This document shows, piece after piece, positions 1 through 10,458 of a DNA stretch of 64,000 bases (position 1 is the first letter of the stretch; each line of letters starts with the position of its first letter). The notes beneath the pieces were generated by a model. It was not told where the DNA came from. It saw only the letters and a list, made by a program, of their open reading frames with translations, and ran no database searches. Origin of the DNA: Cohnella sp. WQ 127256 (GTDB lineage: Bacteria > Bacillota > Bacilli > Paenibacillales > Paenibacillaceae); assembly GCF_024519285.1 (NCBI RefSeq), contig NZ_JAMZCY010000005.1:310001-374000 (forward strand). The letters are read 5' to 3'. The position numbers and the translations under genes were made by a program.

Positions 1-1
1 A

Positions 2-2131
2 GAGTTCAAAGCGTTAGCGGAAGGCACATCTGGAGCAGCTGAGCTTATTGCCATGGCTAGAAGGGTTGAGGGCATGCCTCGGCATGCGTCTACACATGCT
101 GCTGGTGTTGTCATTTCATCCGACCCGCTTACAGATTACGTCCCCTTGCAGGAAGGGACGGATGGTGTACCTTTAACTCAATATTCCATGGAAAATCTAG
201 AAGCCGTAGGGCTACTCAAGATGGACTTTCTTGGATTACGCACATTGTCTATTATTGAACGTTCGTTAGCCACGATTAAGGAACAGACTGGAAGTGGTCT
301 TCGTTGGGAGGAAGTGTCTTACGAAGACAGCGCGACCTATGAGCTGATGGGACGAGGAGATACGACTGGGATATTCCAGCTAGAGTCTTCGGGTATGCGG
401 CGGGTGCTCAAGGAGCTGAAGCCGTCCTCGTTCGAAGATATCGTCTCAGCTGTTGCGTTATATCGGCCAGGACCGATGGAGTTTATCCCGCAATTCATTC
501 GGGCAAAGCACGGCTTGGTTGAAGTGGAATATCCGCACAGTAACCTCGAGCCGATTTTATCCGATACGTACGGGATTATCGTCTATCAGGAGCAGATCAT
601 GCAGATCGCATCCACAATGGCAGGTTTTACGTTAGGACAAGCTGATCTATTACGGCGAGCAGTGAGTAAGAAGAAACGGGAAGTGCTTGATGAGCAACGG
701 AAGTTTTTCGTTGCGGGGAGCTTGATGCAAGGTTATTCAGAAGAAGAAGCGAATAGCGTGTATGACCTGATCGTGCGGTTCGCTGATTATGGCTTTTGTC
801 GGGCGCATGCTGCAGCTTATGCGGTATTGGCCTTCCAAACGGCATATCTCAAAGCGCATTATCCGGTAGCTTTCATGGCTTCGATGCTTACGGCAGTTGT
901 CGGTAACCAACGTAAAACAGCGGAATACGTGGACGAGTGCCGACGGATGGGAATAGCGGTAATGAAGCCGGATGTTAACGAGAGCGGGGTATTATTTACT
1001 CCCATTCAGGTTGCTAGCGAGGGGATCCCGGGTGCTATACGTTTCGGTCTTGCTGGCGTAAAGAACGTAGGTACGCAAGCGATCGATAGCGTGTTACGGG
1101 AACGGCAAGGGAGTCCCTTCGAGAGCTTGAGTGATTTCTGTAGACGAGTTGATCCACGAGTATGTAACAAGCGGGTCATTGAATCCCTTGTGCAGGCGGG
1201 GGCGCTGGAATCGATGCCAGGACACCGTTCTCAGCAGCTTGCTGCATTGGAGCCAACGCTTGCGGCTGCAGCGATATGGCGCAAGGAGAGAGAAGAGCTA
1301 CAGATCGAGCTATTCGACTTCGCGGAATCACCGAATTGGAATGTGGACTTGCCGACCGTGCCTCCGTACACGCAGACCCAGATGCTAGAGCTTGAAAGGG
1401 AGCTAATGGGGCTCTACTTGTCCGGTCATCCACTCGATGCTTTCGATGAGCTGATGGACGAATTGAGGCTGGATAGACTAGTCGATATTGCTGATGCAGT
1501 AGAAGGAGCGACCGTATTCACAGCAGGGATGGTCGTATCCCTTAAGCCTTTCGTCACGCGTAAAGGACAATCAATGGCTTTTCTGGAGATTGAGGATCGA
1601 ATTATGGGGACGGAGCTAGTCGCATTCCCGACAGTGTGGGCAAAGGCAGCAGCTATCGCTAAGAAAGGCTCATTAGTTTTCGTTCGGGCTAAGGTTCAGC
1701 AAGGGGACGAGGATTACAAGCTGCTTGCGGACGATATTTTGCCGCTCGATGCGACTGACTTAAAGCTACAAGTGGAGCGACTTCGTCGCTTGGGCCAAAC
1801 GACTCGTTCTAGTGGAGGCTATGCTAGTCGGACAGGGGCTGGAGCCTCAACGTTAAAGGAACCGTCGCCTCCTACATTGCCACCAACGCCGCAAAGTAGT
1901 AGCATACAGCGAGTCTATATTCGCATCGATGCTCCTCATGAGAAGCCAGCTACCCTTATCCGACTAAAGCTTCTTCTCAAGACATACCCTGGCGAGCTTG
2001 TCACCGTTCTTCATTATGAGCGAGAACGCCGAACTGTCGCACTGAGCGACGAATACAAGGTTAACCCTGCACCGGAACTAATCACCGAGCTAGAGAAGCT
2101 ACTAGGCACGGGAAGCGTCCGACTTAAGTGA
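2..2131 (+). CDS. dnaE: DNA polymerase III subunit alpha, C-terminal part (5' end outside window)
   Basis: This is the catalytic subunit of the replicative polymerase DnaE. The reading frame is open from base 2, so the gene starts upstream of the window and about 709 residues of the usual 1,100 or more are present; the N-terminal PHP domain and the first two catalytic aspartates are missing. Near the fragment start lies [10 protein letters not shown] of the palm/fingers region. MDFLGLRTL follows at about fragment residue 74 and carries the third catalytic aspartate of family C polymerases. After the fingers region come [10 protein letters not shown] and an OB-fold stretch ([17 protein letters not shown], about residues 500-580). 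The tail is Pro/Ser-rich and then ends in a small conserved C-terminal domain. DnaE rather than PolC is indicated by the order of domains and absence of an inserted exonuclease. A strong hairpin terminator follows the stop. Confidence 0.95.
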   Translation, partial: EFKALAEGTSGAAELIAMARRVEGMPRHASTHAAGVVISSDPLTDYVPLQEGTDGVPLTQYSMENLEAVGLLKMDFLGLRTLSIIERSLATIKEQTGSGLRWEEVSYEDSATYELMGRGDTTGIFQLESSGMRRVLKELKPSSFEDIVSAVALYRPGPMEFIPQFIRAKHGLVEVEYPHSNLEPILSDTYGIIVYQEQIMQIASTMAGFTLGQADLLRRAVSKKKREVLDEQRKFFVAGSLMQGYSEEEANSVYDLIVRFADYGFCRAHAAAYAVLAFQTAYLKAHYPVAFMASMLTAVVGNQRKTAEYVDECRRMGIAVMKPDVNESGVLFTPIQVASEGIPGAIRFGLAGVKNVGTQAIDSVLRERQGSPFESLSDFCRRVDPRVCNKRVIESLVQAGALESMPGHRSQQLAALEPTLAAAAIWRKEREELQIELFDFAESPNWNVDLPTVPPYTQTQMLELERELMGLYLSGHPLDAFDELMDELRLDRLVDIADAVEGATVFTAGMVVSLKPFVTRKGQSMAFLEIEDRIMGTELVAFPTVWAKAAAIAKKGSLVFVRAKVQQGDEDYKLLADDILPLDATDLKLQVERLRRLGQTTRSSGGYASRTGAGASTLKEPSPPTLPPTPQSSSIQRVYIRIDAPHEKPATLIRLKLLLKTYPGELVTVLHYERERRTVALSDEYKVNPAPELITELEKLLGTGSVRLK

Positions 2132-2146
2132 AATCCAATTCCTATA

Positions 2147-2202
2147 ACCCCACACTAAAGAGTTCGTTCCAGCGATGGACGCTCTGGAGTGTGGGGTATT
2201 TT
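2147..2202 (+). terminator. Rho-independent terminator after dnaE
   Basis: A perfect 10-bp inverted repeat (ACCCCACACT at 2147-2156 and AGTGTGGGGT at 2188-2197) encloses a 31-nt loop and is followed by ATTTTC. It lies 16 bp after the dnaE stop and separates dnaE from the germination operon. Confidence 0.75.
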
Positions 2203-2293
2203 CATATTAAAGCCTATCTTGATTAAATAATTCCAAATTGTAAAAAATGAGTGGTAATGATCGTGCTAAAACATTCATTGGAAGGAAAACGAA

Positions 2294-3799
2294 ATGTCTA
2301 CAATAAACGCAACCGAGCAGCTCAATGAACGTCTTGACTGGTTAAATCAACAACTGGCTACTAGCTCCGATTTAGTGGTTCAGCCATTCGCCGCAGCTCC
2401 TGATCAACAATGTGCGATTATTTATTTCCGAGGCATGATTGATCAGAAAACCGTTCAGGAAGAGATCCTTGGTGGCATTTTATCCTTAGATGCTTCGGAT
2501 GCTTTACATTTTCGTACGCAAATCTTTGATCTGAAACAGCTATCCGTTGTCGAGTTGAAAGTCATTCATGATATCCATATAGGCTTGACCGCGATACTGG
2601 ATGGACATGTTCTGCTCTTAGTAGATGGGGATAAGAGAATGATTGATTTTCCGATCACCTCCTATGAGAACAGACCGATCGAGGAAGCGCCGAATGAGGC
2701 GGTTTTACGAGGACCGCGCGAGTCTTTCATAGAGAATATTGAGATTAATATGACCATGGTCCGCAGATTGCTCAAAACCAAATCCTTCAAGACTGAAGCG
2801 ATGAGAATCGGGAAGGTCACGCAAACAAAGGTCGTGATTGGTTACATTGAAGGAATTTGCAAGCAAGAGCTAATTGACGAAGTGAAATTGCGATTATCAA
2901 GTATCCAGATCGACAGCATTTTGGGGAGTAGTTATTTGGAGGAGTTTATTGAGGATTCCCCTTACTCTCCTTTTCCTCAGCTTCAATATACGGAACGGCC
3001 TGATGTGGTTGCAGCTTCGTTATTAGAAGGTAGGATAGTTATCCTTGTGGATGGAACACCGATTTCGTTGCTGGCACCAGTTACGTTATTTATGCTACTG
3101 CAAGCAGCGGAAGATTATTATCAACGGTATGTCGCTGCAACCTGGATTCGTTGGATCCGCTATGTTTTTCTCTTTATTTCCTTATTACTGCCTTCGACTT
3201 ATATTGCTGTCACGACATTTCATCCCGAGATGATTCCGCCTAGCTTACTCATTAGTATTGCTTCCTCACGGGAAGTGGTGCCTCTTCCGGCACTTATCGA
3301 AGCTTTTATGATGGAGATTGCCTTCGAAGCCCTAAGGGAGGCAGCGGTGAGAATTCCAAAAGCGATTGGTCAAGCGGTCTCGATTATTGGAGCACTTATT
3401 ATTGGGACTGCAGCGGTTGAAGCGGGAATCGTATCCGCGTTTATGGTTATTATTGTGTCGTTAACAGGGATTGCCTCTTTCATTGTCCCCCACTACGACC
3501 TTGGATTGGCTTTAAGGCTACTCAGGTTTCCGATCATGGTATTAGCTGGCGTATTTGGATTGTTTGGAATTGCGTGTGGCTTGATATTGGTTTACTTACA
3601 CTTGATCAACTTGCGTTCCTTCGGAACACCGTATTTAAGTCCGATTGCTCCCCTAAATAAAAGCGACCTGAAGGACGTTTTCTGGAGAGCTCCTTGGTGG
3701 AAAATGAACAAACGACCGGGCGTAGCAAGTAACAATCTGAAGAGGCAAGGAACGGATAATCGTAAATGGGCTCAAGCTAAAGAGGGGGAGCAGGATTGA
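2294..3799 (+). CDS. Spore germination receptor subunit A (GerA family)
   Basis: A-subunit of an inner-membrane germinant receptor of dormant spores. The 501-residue length fits the GerA/GerKA family. There is a large soluble N-terminal domain (about 1-280), then a hydrophobic C-terminal part from about residue 285 to 430 with several membrane helices, including the conserved region around SSREVVPLPALIEAFMMEIA. The tail is basic and hydrophilic. The start ATG has GGAAGG 9 nt upstream. The gene overlaps the next one by 4 bases (TTGA), so translation is coupled. The A-C-(small)-B gene order resembles B. subtilis gerK (A-C-B) more than gerA/gerB (A-B-C). The germinant cannot be read from the sequence. 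Confidence 0.93.
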   Translation: MSTINATEQLNERLDWLNQQLATSSDLVVQPFAAAPDQQCAIIYFRGMIDQKTVQEEILGGILSLDASDALHFRTQIFDLKQLSVVELKVIHDIHIGLTAILDGHVLLLVDGDKRMIDFPITSYENRPIEEAPNEAVLRGPRESFIENIEINMTMVRRLLKTKSFKTEAMRIGKVTQTKVVIGYIEGICKQELIDEVKLRLSSIQIDSILGSSYLEEFIEDSPYSPFPQLQYTERPDVVAASLLEGRIVILVDGTPISLLAPVTLFMLLQAAEDYYQRYVAATWIRWIRYVFLFISLLLPSTYIAVTTFHPEMIPPSLLISIASSREVVPLPALIEAFMMEIAFEALREAAVRIPKAIGQAVSIIGALIIGTAAVEAGIVSAFMVIIVSLTGIASFIVPHYDLGLALRLLRFPIMVLAGVFGLFGIACGLILVYLHLINLRSFGTPYLSPIAPLNKSDLKDVFWRAPWWKMNKRPGVASNNLKRQGTDNRKWAQAKEGEQD

Positions 3800-5004
3800 A
3801 GTTCGGTTACATTGTACGTAGATGTCTGCTCCTAACGCTCGCTCTAGCTTCTTTTTTCGCGATATCAGGATGTTGGTCGTCAGTTGAAATCAATAAGCGC
3901 TTCTTTGTAAATATGATAATTCTGGATAAAGCAGAGCAGGGTATTGAATTGACGCTAGCGATTCCGCTGACGAACCGATTAATTCCAGGTATGGTGGGGG
4001 GAGCAGGCTCGGGCACAGGAAATAAGGAGGCACACATGTTTATTGCCAAGAAAGCCAGGAATATTGGTGAAGCTTATCGAAAGATTCAATCTGACATCTC
4101 TCGGAAAATCAGCTTCGGGCAAGTACGCGTCATCGTGGTTGGGCATGAGCTGGCTGCTGAGGGGATGAGTTCAGTCCTGGATTTTCTGGCTCGCGATCCA
4201 ACGATTCATATTAATGTAGATCTGTTTGTCACACAAGGAAAGGCAAAAGAGATTACTGCTGTTGTCCCTATGTCTGAGAGATTTACGACCGACATCTTGG
4301 CATCATTCGTTGAAAAAAACATAGTCATTACAACGACAGCTGCGGACTTCTTAAAGTCCAATTACGTTGGGGGCGATATTGTCGTCCCTATGCTGGTATT
4401 TAAGAAGCCTCAAGCGGAGATGCAGAAGGAGAAAGTACCCATCTGGATGGGAACAGGTGGAGCAGCTATTTTTAAGCAGGGGAAGATGGTAGGACAACTA
4501 AGCACCAAAGAAATGCGTGGAGGATTATGGATTCTTGGTCAGCTAACAGATTCTGAAATCTCGGTTGATTCACCAACGGATGGAAAGAGTATTAGTTTAA
4601 TTATTCATCATTTACATACCCGAATCAATCCAAGGAGGTCAGGTGAAGCCTTTACCTTCACTGTTCGAGTGAAAGCAGAAGCTGAAGTGATATCGTCGGA
4701 GTCAGATATTGATCTTATTGATTTGGAAAAGCTGAAAACCGTACAACAAATCCTAAATGCTAAGGTGGAGGAAAGGATCTCACAGGCTATTGAGAAGACG
4801 AAACAATTCAAATCGGATGCTTTTGGGTTTGGGAAATACATGGACTGGCAATATCCTCGGGAATGGAAGCAAATGAAGCCTCAATGGCGTGATCTCTATA
4901 GCAGTGTAAAGATTGAGGTCCAATCGGACGTTATGGTTAAACGTTTGGGCACGACTCAACAGCCTGCTCGAATAATCCTTCCGAATAGGGAGGGTAACAA
5001 ATGA
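3796..5004 (+). CDS. Ger(x)C family spore germination lipoprotein
   Basis: C-subunit of the same germinant receptor. It starts with TTG inside the stop of the A-subunit gene, with GAGGGGGAG as ribosome binding site 6 nt upstream. The N-terminus is a lipoprotein signal peptide (basic start, LLLTLALASFFAISGC), so the mature protein should begin with a diacylglycerol-modified cysteine at about residue 26 and be anchored on the outer face of the spore inner membrane. The 402 residues match the usual GerAC/GerKC length. WSSVEINKRFFV after the cysteine is the typical start of the mature family domain (often written GCWDxxEI). It overlaps the downstream small gene by 4 bases (ATGA). Confidence 0.93.
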   Translation: MKFGYIVRRCLLLTLALASFFAISGCWSSVEINKRFFVNMIILDKAEQGIELTLAIPLTNRLIPGMVGGAGSGTGNKEAHMFIAKKARNIGEAYRKIQSDISRKISFGQVRVIVVGHELAAEGMSSVLDFLARDPTIHINVDLFVTQGKAKEITAVVPMSERFTTDILASFVEKNIVITTTAADFLKSNYVGGDIVVPMLVFKKPQAEMQKEKVPIWMGTGGAAIFKQGKMVGQLSTKEMRGGLWILGQLTDSEISVDSPTDGKSISLIIHHLHTRINPRRSGEAFTFTVRVKAEAEVISSESDIDLIDLEKLKTVQQILNAKVEERISQAIEKTKQFKSDAFGFGKYMDWQYPREWKQMKPQWRDLYSSVKIEVQSDVMVKRLGTTQQPARIILPNREGNK

Positions 5005-5228
5005 GTGTTATCGGCATTCTATTCGGCTGTATCGTTTACCTCGAAGTCCGATACTTACGACAGAAGCACCGCAAGCGGCGCACTTATGTCATTGTAGTCA
5101 GCACGGCAGTTATCCTGTTTTTTGGCTTGGAGCTCTTATTTTATATGAGAGAGCAATGGACAATCACCATTGCGATTGAACGATTGTTTGGTCCTATCGA
5201 TCGGATGATCATGCGAGTTGAGAAGTGA
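5001..5228 (+). CDS. Small two-helix membrane protein inside the germination operon
   Basis: A 75-residue protein with two predicted membrane segments: one at the extreme N-terminus (VIGILFGCIVYLEV) and one at about residues 28-48 (YVIVVSTAVILFFGLELLFY), separated by a strongly basic loop (RYLRQKHRKRRTY). Translation is coupled to the GerC-like gene (ATGA overlap), and the GerB-like gene follows after 15 bp. It is therefore part of the receptor operon. I do not recognise a named family with certainty; small D-type accessory proteins occur in some Bacillales ger operons and modulate receptor function, which makes that role plausible but unproven. Confidence 0.75.
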   Translation: MSVIGILFGCIVYLEVRYLRQKHRKRRTYVIVVSTAVILFFGLELLFYMREQWTITIAIERLFGPIDRMIMRVEK

Positions 5229-5243
5229 AAGGAGGGGGGATGT

Positions 5244-6335
5244 ATGAAGGGGAAGGTGTCGCAATCACAGGTATATATGTTATTTACTCAATATTTGTTT
5301 ACGACCACGATTGGCTTTCATATGTCGCCCCTAATTCAAATGTCACAATATAATGCCTGGGTCTCGATATTATTAGGCGCGGCTGTAGGGCTTGCCATGA
5401 CATACGGTTCATTCCGGTTAGCGATGAGAAGACCCGATCGATTTTTAGGAGAATATGGAAAGGGCATCGTGGGGAGGTGGCTACATTTCCCTCTGATCCT
5501 CTTTATGATCTTCGTATTTTTGTTCCTTGCAGCTTATATTTTGCGGCAATTATTGGATCTCATTATTCAAGTGTATTTACCGAATACCCCGATTTGGGCT
5601 GCTGCCACGCTATTCGGGATTTGTTTGGTGTATGCGGTTCACTCCGGGATTGAAACCATTTTTCGTGCTGCACAAGGGATGTTCTTTTTAAGCATCGTGT
5701 CTATCCTATTAGTCCCTCTTTTTATTCATAAGCAAATCGATAAGGACATGGCCATTGCTTTAATCACTCATTTCGATCTCCGGCAAGTCATGAGTGGAGG
5801 CTATATTATGGCATCCCTATTTGGAGAGTTAACCTTCATTGCTTTTCTCTTCCCTTATTTTGCAAGCAAGAAGAAGACAATGAAATCGATTGGAGGGGCA
5901 ACTCTCACCTCTATCATTATCATTTTGGCGAACCTGATTCCGACAATTCTAATCTTCGGATCCGATTTGACAGCCAACTTAACGTATCCAGAGCTTGAAC
6001 TACTGCGATATGCCAACCCGCGTTCTTTCCTTGCACATTTTGATCCTGCACTCATCGCGGTTTGGATCACGAGTATATTTATTAAAATCAGTTTGTTTAT
6101 ATTTGTAGCGATTAGCGCTTTAACACAATCCTTTGCATTGAAGGATCATAAGCCTTTCGCTTTTTCTATGACTGCTGCAGTCACAATCTGGTCTGTGATC
6201 ATAGTTGAATCGACTCCTGAGCTTAATCGAATATTTGTGAACGGAGAAATAACCCTCATTTTGGCGGCTGGTGCCATACCGTTGCTCTATTTACTCGTAG
6301 ATGTATTTCGATCTTTTGGTAAGAAACAAGCGTGA
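5244..6335 (+). CDS. Spore germination permease-like subunit B (GerAB/GerKB family)
   Basis: B-subunit of the germinant receptor, an APC-superfamily integral membrane protein that is thought to bind the germinant. The 363 residues form about ten hydrophobic segments distributed over the whole length (for example FPLILFMIFVFLFLAAYIL and FLSIVSILLVPLFI). The N-terminal helix is preceded by QSQVYMLFTQYLF, typical of the endospore permease family. The start ATG is preceded by a very strong AAAGGAGGGGGG site. It is the last gene of the four-gene operon. Confidence 0.92.
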   Translation: MKGKVSQSQVYMLFTQYLFTTTIGFHMSPLIQMSQYNAWVSILLGAAVGLAMTYGSFRLAMRRPDRFLGEYGKGIVGRWLHFPLILFMIFVFLFLAAYILRQLLDLIIQVYLPNTPIWAAATLFGICLVYAVHSGIETIFRAAQGMFFLSIVSILLVPLFIHKQIDKDMAIALITHFDLRQVMSGGYIMASLFGELTFIAFLFPYFASKKKTMKSIGGATLTSIIIILANLIPTILIFGSDLTANLTYPELELLRYANPRSFLAHFDPALIAVWITSIFIKISLFIFVAISALTQSFALKDHKPFAFSMTAAVTIWSVIIVESTPELNRIFVNGEITLILAAGAIPLLYLLVDVFRSFGKKQA

Positions 6336-6406
6336 GTAGTGATGTTAAATCAGCAGGTAAAACGTAAATAGGAGCATAGGTTGATAGGGAAACTGATGTT
6401 GTTTTG

Positions 6407-6436
6407 TTGCTAGTCTTGCGACATCTGTGCTATGAT
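6407..6436 (+). promoter_or_regulatory. Possible sigma-A promoter upstream of the accDA cluster
   Basis: TTGCTA at 6407-6412 and TATGAT at 6431-6436 are separated by 18 bp in the 160-bp gap before the small ORF that leads into accD. The -35 is a weak match, so this is tentative. Confidence 0.3.
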
Positions 6437-6496
6437 TTCTTTATTGCTTTAATTATCAATTCCATCGTATGACTACGAAATTGGGGGTACCGCTTC

Positions 6497-6685
6497 ATGT
6501 GGACGGTCATCTACATCGCACCGACCGCTAAGATCGCCGAACGAATTCAGAAGCGTCTAACTGATGAAGGATTTCTCGTACAGGTACGCCCCATTAACCT
6601 TACCAAACCGCAGTACGAAATATTGGTCCCATCCGGCGAAGTGCGGGAAGTGCAAGAGGTACTAGGTAGCATATTGCACCCGTAA
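6497..6685 (+). CDS. Small conserved protein upstream of accD (DUF2007-like fold suspected)
   Basis: A 62-residue soluble protein beginning MWTVIYIAPTAKIAERIQ. The pattern beta-strand, long amphipathic helix, beta-strand (FLVQVRPI), beta-strand (QYEILVP), helix (EVREVQEVLGSIL) looks like the small ferredoxin-like proteins grouped as DUF2007, which carry a signal-transducing label without known biochemistry. A GGGGG site lies close upstream. It sits 56 bp before accD on the same strand and is probably co-transcribed with the fatty-acid synthesis genes. No catalytic residues are evident. Confidence 0.7.
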   Translation: MWTVIYIAPTAKIAERIQKRLTDEGFLVQVRPINLTKPQYEILVPSGEVREVQEVLGSILHP

Positions 6686-6741
6686 TTCAGAACGATACCC
6701 ATAGCTTGTCGGTCGTCATTTATTGCTTGTGAGGTGTCGCT

Positions 6742-7608
6742 GTGTTTAAGGATTTATTTCAGAAGAAAAAATATGCCGTCGTTCCTTCGGAGCGTACCAA
6801 AAGGGAAATTCCAGAAGGTCTAATGAATCGTTGCCCGAAATGCGGACAAATTCAGTTCAGCAAAGAACTGGAGAAGAACTTGAAAGTTTGTTCTAGCTGT
6901 GGGCACCATTTCCGTCTAAACGCCTGGGAGCGCATCGCAATGACGCTCGATGAGGGGCGTCTTTTTGAGATTGATGAAAATATGATTGCCGAAGATCCAC
7001 TAAAGTTTCCAGGATACGAATCAAAGCTGGAGCAGCAGAAGGCTAATTCCGGATTAAAGGATGCTGTCATTACCGGAGAAGGCGAAATCGGTGGATTTCC
7101 TGTCGTTATCGGAGTGATGAGCTTTGACTTTTTCAGTGGAAGCATGGGTTCTGTTGTCGGTGAGAAGGTCACACGGGCAATCGAGCTGGCAACAGAGAAA
7201 CAATTGCCATTGATCCTTTTCTCGACATCGGGTGGAGCTAGAATGCAAGAGAGTATTCTTAGCTTAATGCAGATGGCCAAAACTAGTGCAGCGCTTGCCA
7301 GGTTCAATGAACAGGGAGGGTTATATATCTCCATATTTACTGATCCTACACTAGGTGGCGTATCCGCGAGTTTTGCCAGCCTCGGAGATTTTATTTTAGC
7401 TGAACCAGGAGCGATTGTTGGTTTCGCAGGGCGTATCGTAATCGAGCAGACGATTCGTCAGAAGCTTCCCGACAATTTCCAAACGGCTGAATTTAACATG
7501 AAGCATGGCCAATTGGATAAAGTTGTGCATCGTAAGGACATGAAAACGTTGCTAACTAAGCTGCTTGACATGCATGCTGGGAAAGGAGAGCCGGTCGATG
7601 TCCAGTGA
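6742..7608 (+). CDS. accD: Acetyl-CoA carboxylase carboxyltransferase subunit beta
   Basis: Beta subunit of the carboxyltransferase that moves CO2 from carboxybiotin to acetyl-CoA, the first committed step of fatty-acid synthesis. The 288-residue protein has the characteristic N-terminal zinc ribbon (Cys31, Cys34, Cys50, Cys53) followed by a crotonase-fold domain with [11 protein letters not shown] and [13 protein letters not shown]. The start is GTG with GAGGTG just upstream. It overlaps accA by 11 bases, as expected for two subunits of one alpha2beta2 complex. Confidence 0.97.
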   Translation: MFKDLFQKKKYAVVPSERTKREIPEGLMNRCPKCGQIQFSKELEKNLKVCSSCGHHFRLNAWERIAMTLDEGRLFEIDENMIAEDPLKFPGYESKLEQQKANSGLKDAVITGEGEIGGFPVVIGVMSFDFFSGSMGSVVGEKVTRAIELATEKQLPLILFSTSGGARMQESILSLMQMAKTSAALARFNEQGGLYISIFTDPTLGGVSASFASLGDFILAEPGAIVGFAGRIVIEQTIRQKLPDNFQTAEFNMKHGQLDKVVHRKDMKTLLTKLLDMHAGKGEPVDVQ

Positions 7609-8563
7609 ACTACCCTTTGAGAAGCCGCTCACCGAACTACGTAAGAAGATAGATGAGCTCAAACATTTCGGAGAAGAGAAGGAAATTGATTTTACGGACG
7701 AAATCGGTCGGCTTGAAGAACGTTTTAAGCAGCTTGAAGTAGAGATTTATGACAATATGAGCGCGCCGCAGATTATGAACATGGCCCGTCATCATCAACG
7801 TCCGACTTCTCTTGAATACATAAATTTGATCTTTTCAGATTTTATCGAGCTGCACGGAGACCGGGTATTCGCCGATGACTTGGCGATCGTCGGAGGATTG
7901 GCCAAGCTGAACGGCATACCGGTTACGGTAGTCGGTCATCAGCGCGGCAAGGATACGAAGGACAACATTCAACGGTTTTTCGGAAGCCCCCATCCGGAGG
8001 GCTTCCGCAAGGCGTTGCGTTTCATGAAGCAAGCGAATAAGTTCGGACGCCCGATCATTACGTTCATCGACACAAAGGGTGCTTATCCCGGCAATACGGC
8101 CGAAGAACGAAACCAATCGGAAGCAATCGCCCGCAATCTAATGGAGATGGCAAACTTCGGCGTTCCGATCATCTGCGTCGTCATCGGAGAGGGCGGCAGC
8201 GGCGGCGCGTTGGCGCTTGGCGTTGGAAACCGCGTGCTGATGCTGGAAAATGCGATCTATTCGGCGATTTCACCCAACGGAGCCGCTTCTATTCTGTGGA
8301 AGGACGCCTCTAAGGCGGACGAAGCAGCGGAAGCGATGAAGATCACCGCGAAGGACTTGCTAGAGTTCGGCATTATCGAGGATATTATCTCTGAGCCGCA
8401 AGGTGGTGCTCATCGTGATAAGGCGATGCAAGCGGATGGGATCAAAGAAGCATTATGGCGCCATTTACAGCAATTGCTAGAGATGACTCCAGACCAACTG
8501 CGGGAAGATCGGTACCAAAAGTTCCGTAAAGTCGGACGTTTCGGTACCGCAGAGCTTGAATAG
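7598..8563 (+). CDS. accA: Acetyl-CoA carboxylase carboxyltransferase subunit alpha
   Basis: Alpha subunit of the acetyl-CoA carboxyltransferase. I chose the ATG at 7598, inside the end of accD, because AAAGGAGA lies 8 nt upstream and the resulting 321 residues match the family; an in-frame ATG at 7565 lacks this. Motifs include the N-terminal helical segment ([16 protein letters not shown]), [20 protein letters not shown] and [15 protein letters not shown] of the crotonase-fold core. The ribosomal-overlap arrangement with accD suggests translational coupling. pyk follows after 47 bp. Confidence 0.97.
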   Translation: MSSELPFEKPLTELRKKIDELKHFGEEKEIDFTDEIGRLEERFKQLEVEIYDNMSAPQIMNMARHHQRPTSLEYINLIFSDFIELHGDRVFADDLAIVGGLAKLNGIPVTVVGHQRGKDTKDNIQRFFGSPHPEGFRKALRFMKQANKFGRPIITFIDTKGAYPGNTAEERNQSEAIARNLMEMANFGVPIICVVIGEGGSGGALALGVGNRVLMLENAIYSAISPNGAASILWKDASKADEAAEAMKITAKDLLEFGIIEDIISEPQGGAHRDKAMQADGIKEALWRHLQQLLEMTPDQLREDRYQKFRKVGRFGTAELE

Positions 8564-8610
8564 CTCTTTATAAATAAGATCATGGATGGATAAACGGAGG
8601 AAATGAAATT

Positions 8611-10365
8611 ATGCGTAAAACAAAAATTGTTTGTACGATCGGTCCGGCAAGTGAATCACTAGAAAACACGAAAAAATTAATTGAGGCAGGAATGAACGTT
8701 GCTCGTCTGAACTTCTCTCATGGAGATTTCGAAGAGCATGGCAATCGTATCAAAACAATTCGCCAAGCTTGCCAAGAATTGAACAAAACAGTAGCGATTC
8801 TCCTCGATACTAAAGGTCCGGAAATCCGCCTAGGTAAATTGGCAGAAGAGCCTTTGGAGCTTATTCAAGGGGAATATGTCACCTTGACTACGGAAGAAAT
8901 TCTAGGTGATATTAATCGCGTTCCAATCACTTATAAAGAATTGCCTGATGATGTTGAAATCGGTTCGACAATTCTAATCGATGATGGTTTGATCGGTCTG
9001 ACGGTTGTTGACATTCAAGGTACCGAAATCAAATGTCTTATCGTTAACAATGGTCAGATCAAAACGAAAAAAGGCGTTAACGTTCCTGGCGTTGCGATCT
9101 CCATGCCTGGACTTACAGAAAAAGATATCGGCGACATCAAATTCGGTATCGAAGTCGGCGTAGATTTCATTGCCGCTTCTTTCGTTCGTCGCGCTAGCGA
9201 TGTGCTTGAGATTCGTGAGCTTCTTGAACGCTACGATGCACGTCACATCCAAATCATCTCTAAAATCGAGAATCAACAAGGTGTTGATAACCTGGATGAA
9301 ATCCTTGAGGTTTCTGACGGACTTATGGTTGCACGTGGTGACCTCGGCGTAGAAATTCCAGCTGAAGAAGTCCCACTTGTACAAAAGCTTATGATCGAAA
9401 AATGTAATCGTGCGGGTAAGCCTGTCATTACCGCTACGCAAATGCTTGATTCGATGCAACGTAATCCGCGTCCAACTCGCGCTGAAGCTTCAGACGTAGC
9501 GAACGCGATTTTCGACGGTACGGATGCGATCATGCTATCGGGTGAGACAGCTGCTGGTAAATACCCTACGGAATCTGTACTAACGATGGCTCGTATCGCA
9601 GAACGTGCAGAATCAGCACTTCACTATCGCGAGATTTTCACGAAACAAGCGAACGCTCAACAAACATCCGTTACAGAAGCAATCAGCCAAGCAGTTGCTA
9701 ATTCCGCATTGGATTTGGAAGCGAAAGCTATCGTTACTTCCACCGAGAGCGGTTATACTGCGCGTATGATCTCTAAATATAAACCGAAATCCCAAATTAT
9801 CGCGGTAACACCAGTCGATCAAGTGTTGCGTCGTTTGCAGCTTGTATGGGGTGTCCACCCTGTTAAAGGTGTGACTGCTACAACAACAGACGAAATGTTC
9901 GAAATTGCTGTTAAAGGCGCAATGGACTCCGGTCTTGTTCGTCTTGGCGATACGATCATTATTACTGCAGGTGTTCCGGTTGGTCGTTCGGGTACGACAA
10001 ACCTAATCAAGATTCACAATGTCGGTGAGTTGATCGCTCAAGGACAAGGAATCGGTTCACAAAGCGCGACGGGTAAAGTTGTTATCGCGACTAGCCCAGA
10101 AGAAGCCATTCGTAAGATGACTCCAGGAGCAATCTTGGTTGCACCATCGACAGATAAAGATTATATGCCTGCTATCGAGAAAGCAGCGGCAGTCATTACT
10201 GAATGTGGCGGCATTACATGCCATACTGCTGTTGTTGGTCTTAACCTAGGTATTCCGGTTATTATCGGTGTTAACGATGCTCTTAAATTGATCGAAGACG
10301 ACATGGAAGTAACGCTTTATGCCGAGCATGGCGTTATCTACTCAGGACAAGCTAAAGTAATGTAA
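8611..10365 (+). CDS. pyk: Pyruvate kinase with C-terminal PEP-utilising domain
   Basis: Catalyses PEP + ADP to pyruvate + ATP, the last step of glycolysis. The 584 residues equal the long Bacillus type. It has the N-terminal TIM barrel ([23 protein letters not shown] with the active-site lysine; [21 protein letters not shown]), the inserted B domain, the C domain, and an extra domain from about residue 480 to 584 similar to the PEP-synthase/PTS enzyme I phosphohistidine domain ([10 protein letters not shown] with its histidine). AAACGGAGG precedes the start. Codon use is strongly biased to optimal codons, suggesting high expression. The gene pfkA, which lies between accA and pyk in B. subtilis, is absent here. 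Confidence 0.97.
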   Translation: MRKTKIVCTIGPASESLENTKKLIEAGMNVARLNFSHGDFEEHGNRIKTIRQACQELNKTVAILLDTKGPEIRLGKLAEEPLELIQGEYVTLTTEEILGDINRVPITYKELPDDVEIGSTILIDDGLIGLTVVDIQGTEIKCLIVNNGQIKTKKGVNVPGVAISMPGLTEKDIGDIKFGIEVGVDFIAASFVRRASDVLEIRELLERYDARHIQIISKIENQQGVDNLDEILEVSDGLMVARGDLGVEIPAEEVPLVQKLMIEKCNRAGKPVITATQMLDSMQRNPRPTRAEASDVANAIFDGTDAIMLSGETAAGKYPTESVLTMARIAERAESALHYREIFTKQANAQQTSVTEAISQAVANSALDLEAKAIVTSTESGYTARMISKYKPKSQIIAVTPVDQVLRRLQLVWGVHPVKGVTATTTDEMFEIAVKGAMDSGLVRLGDTIIITAGVPVGRSGTTNLIKIHNVGELIAQGQGIGSQSATGKVVIATSPEEAIRKMTPGAILVAPSTDKDYMPAIEKAAAVITECGGITCHTAVVGLNLGIPVIIGVNDALKLIEDDMEVTLYAEHGVIYSGQAKVM

Positions 10366-10392
10366 TGATAAGACCATCTGATGGATAAGAAG

Positions 10393-10426
10393 GAATTCCC
10401 TGCAGCTTTGCTGTGGGGAATTTTTG
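10393..10426 (+). terminator. Terminator after pyk
   Basis: GAATTCCCTGCAG pairs with CTGTGGGGAATT across a CTTTG loop with one mismatch and is followed by a run of T. Confidence 0.75.
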
Positions 10427-10458
10427 TATCTGTTCATTAGGAGAATGGAGGGAATAGG

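Noticed and set aside
8974-9459. 161-codon antisense ORF in pyk
   Set aside because: Typical shadow of a highly expressed, codon-biased gene.
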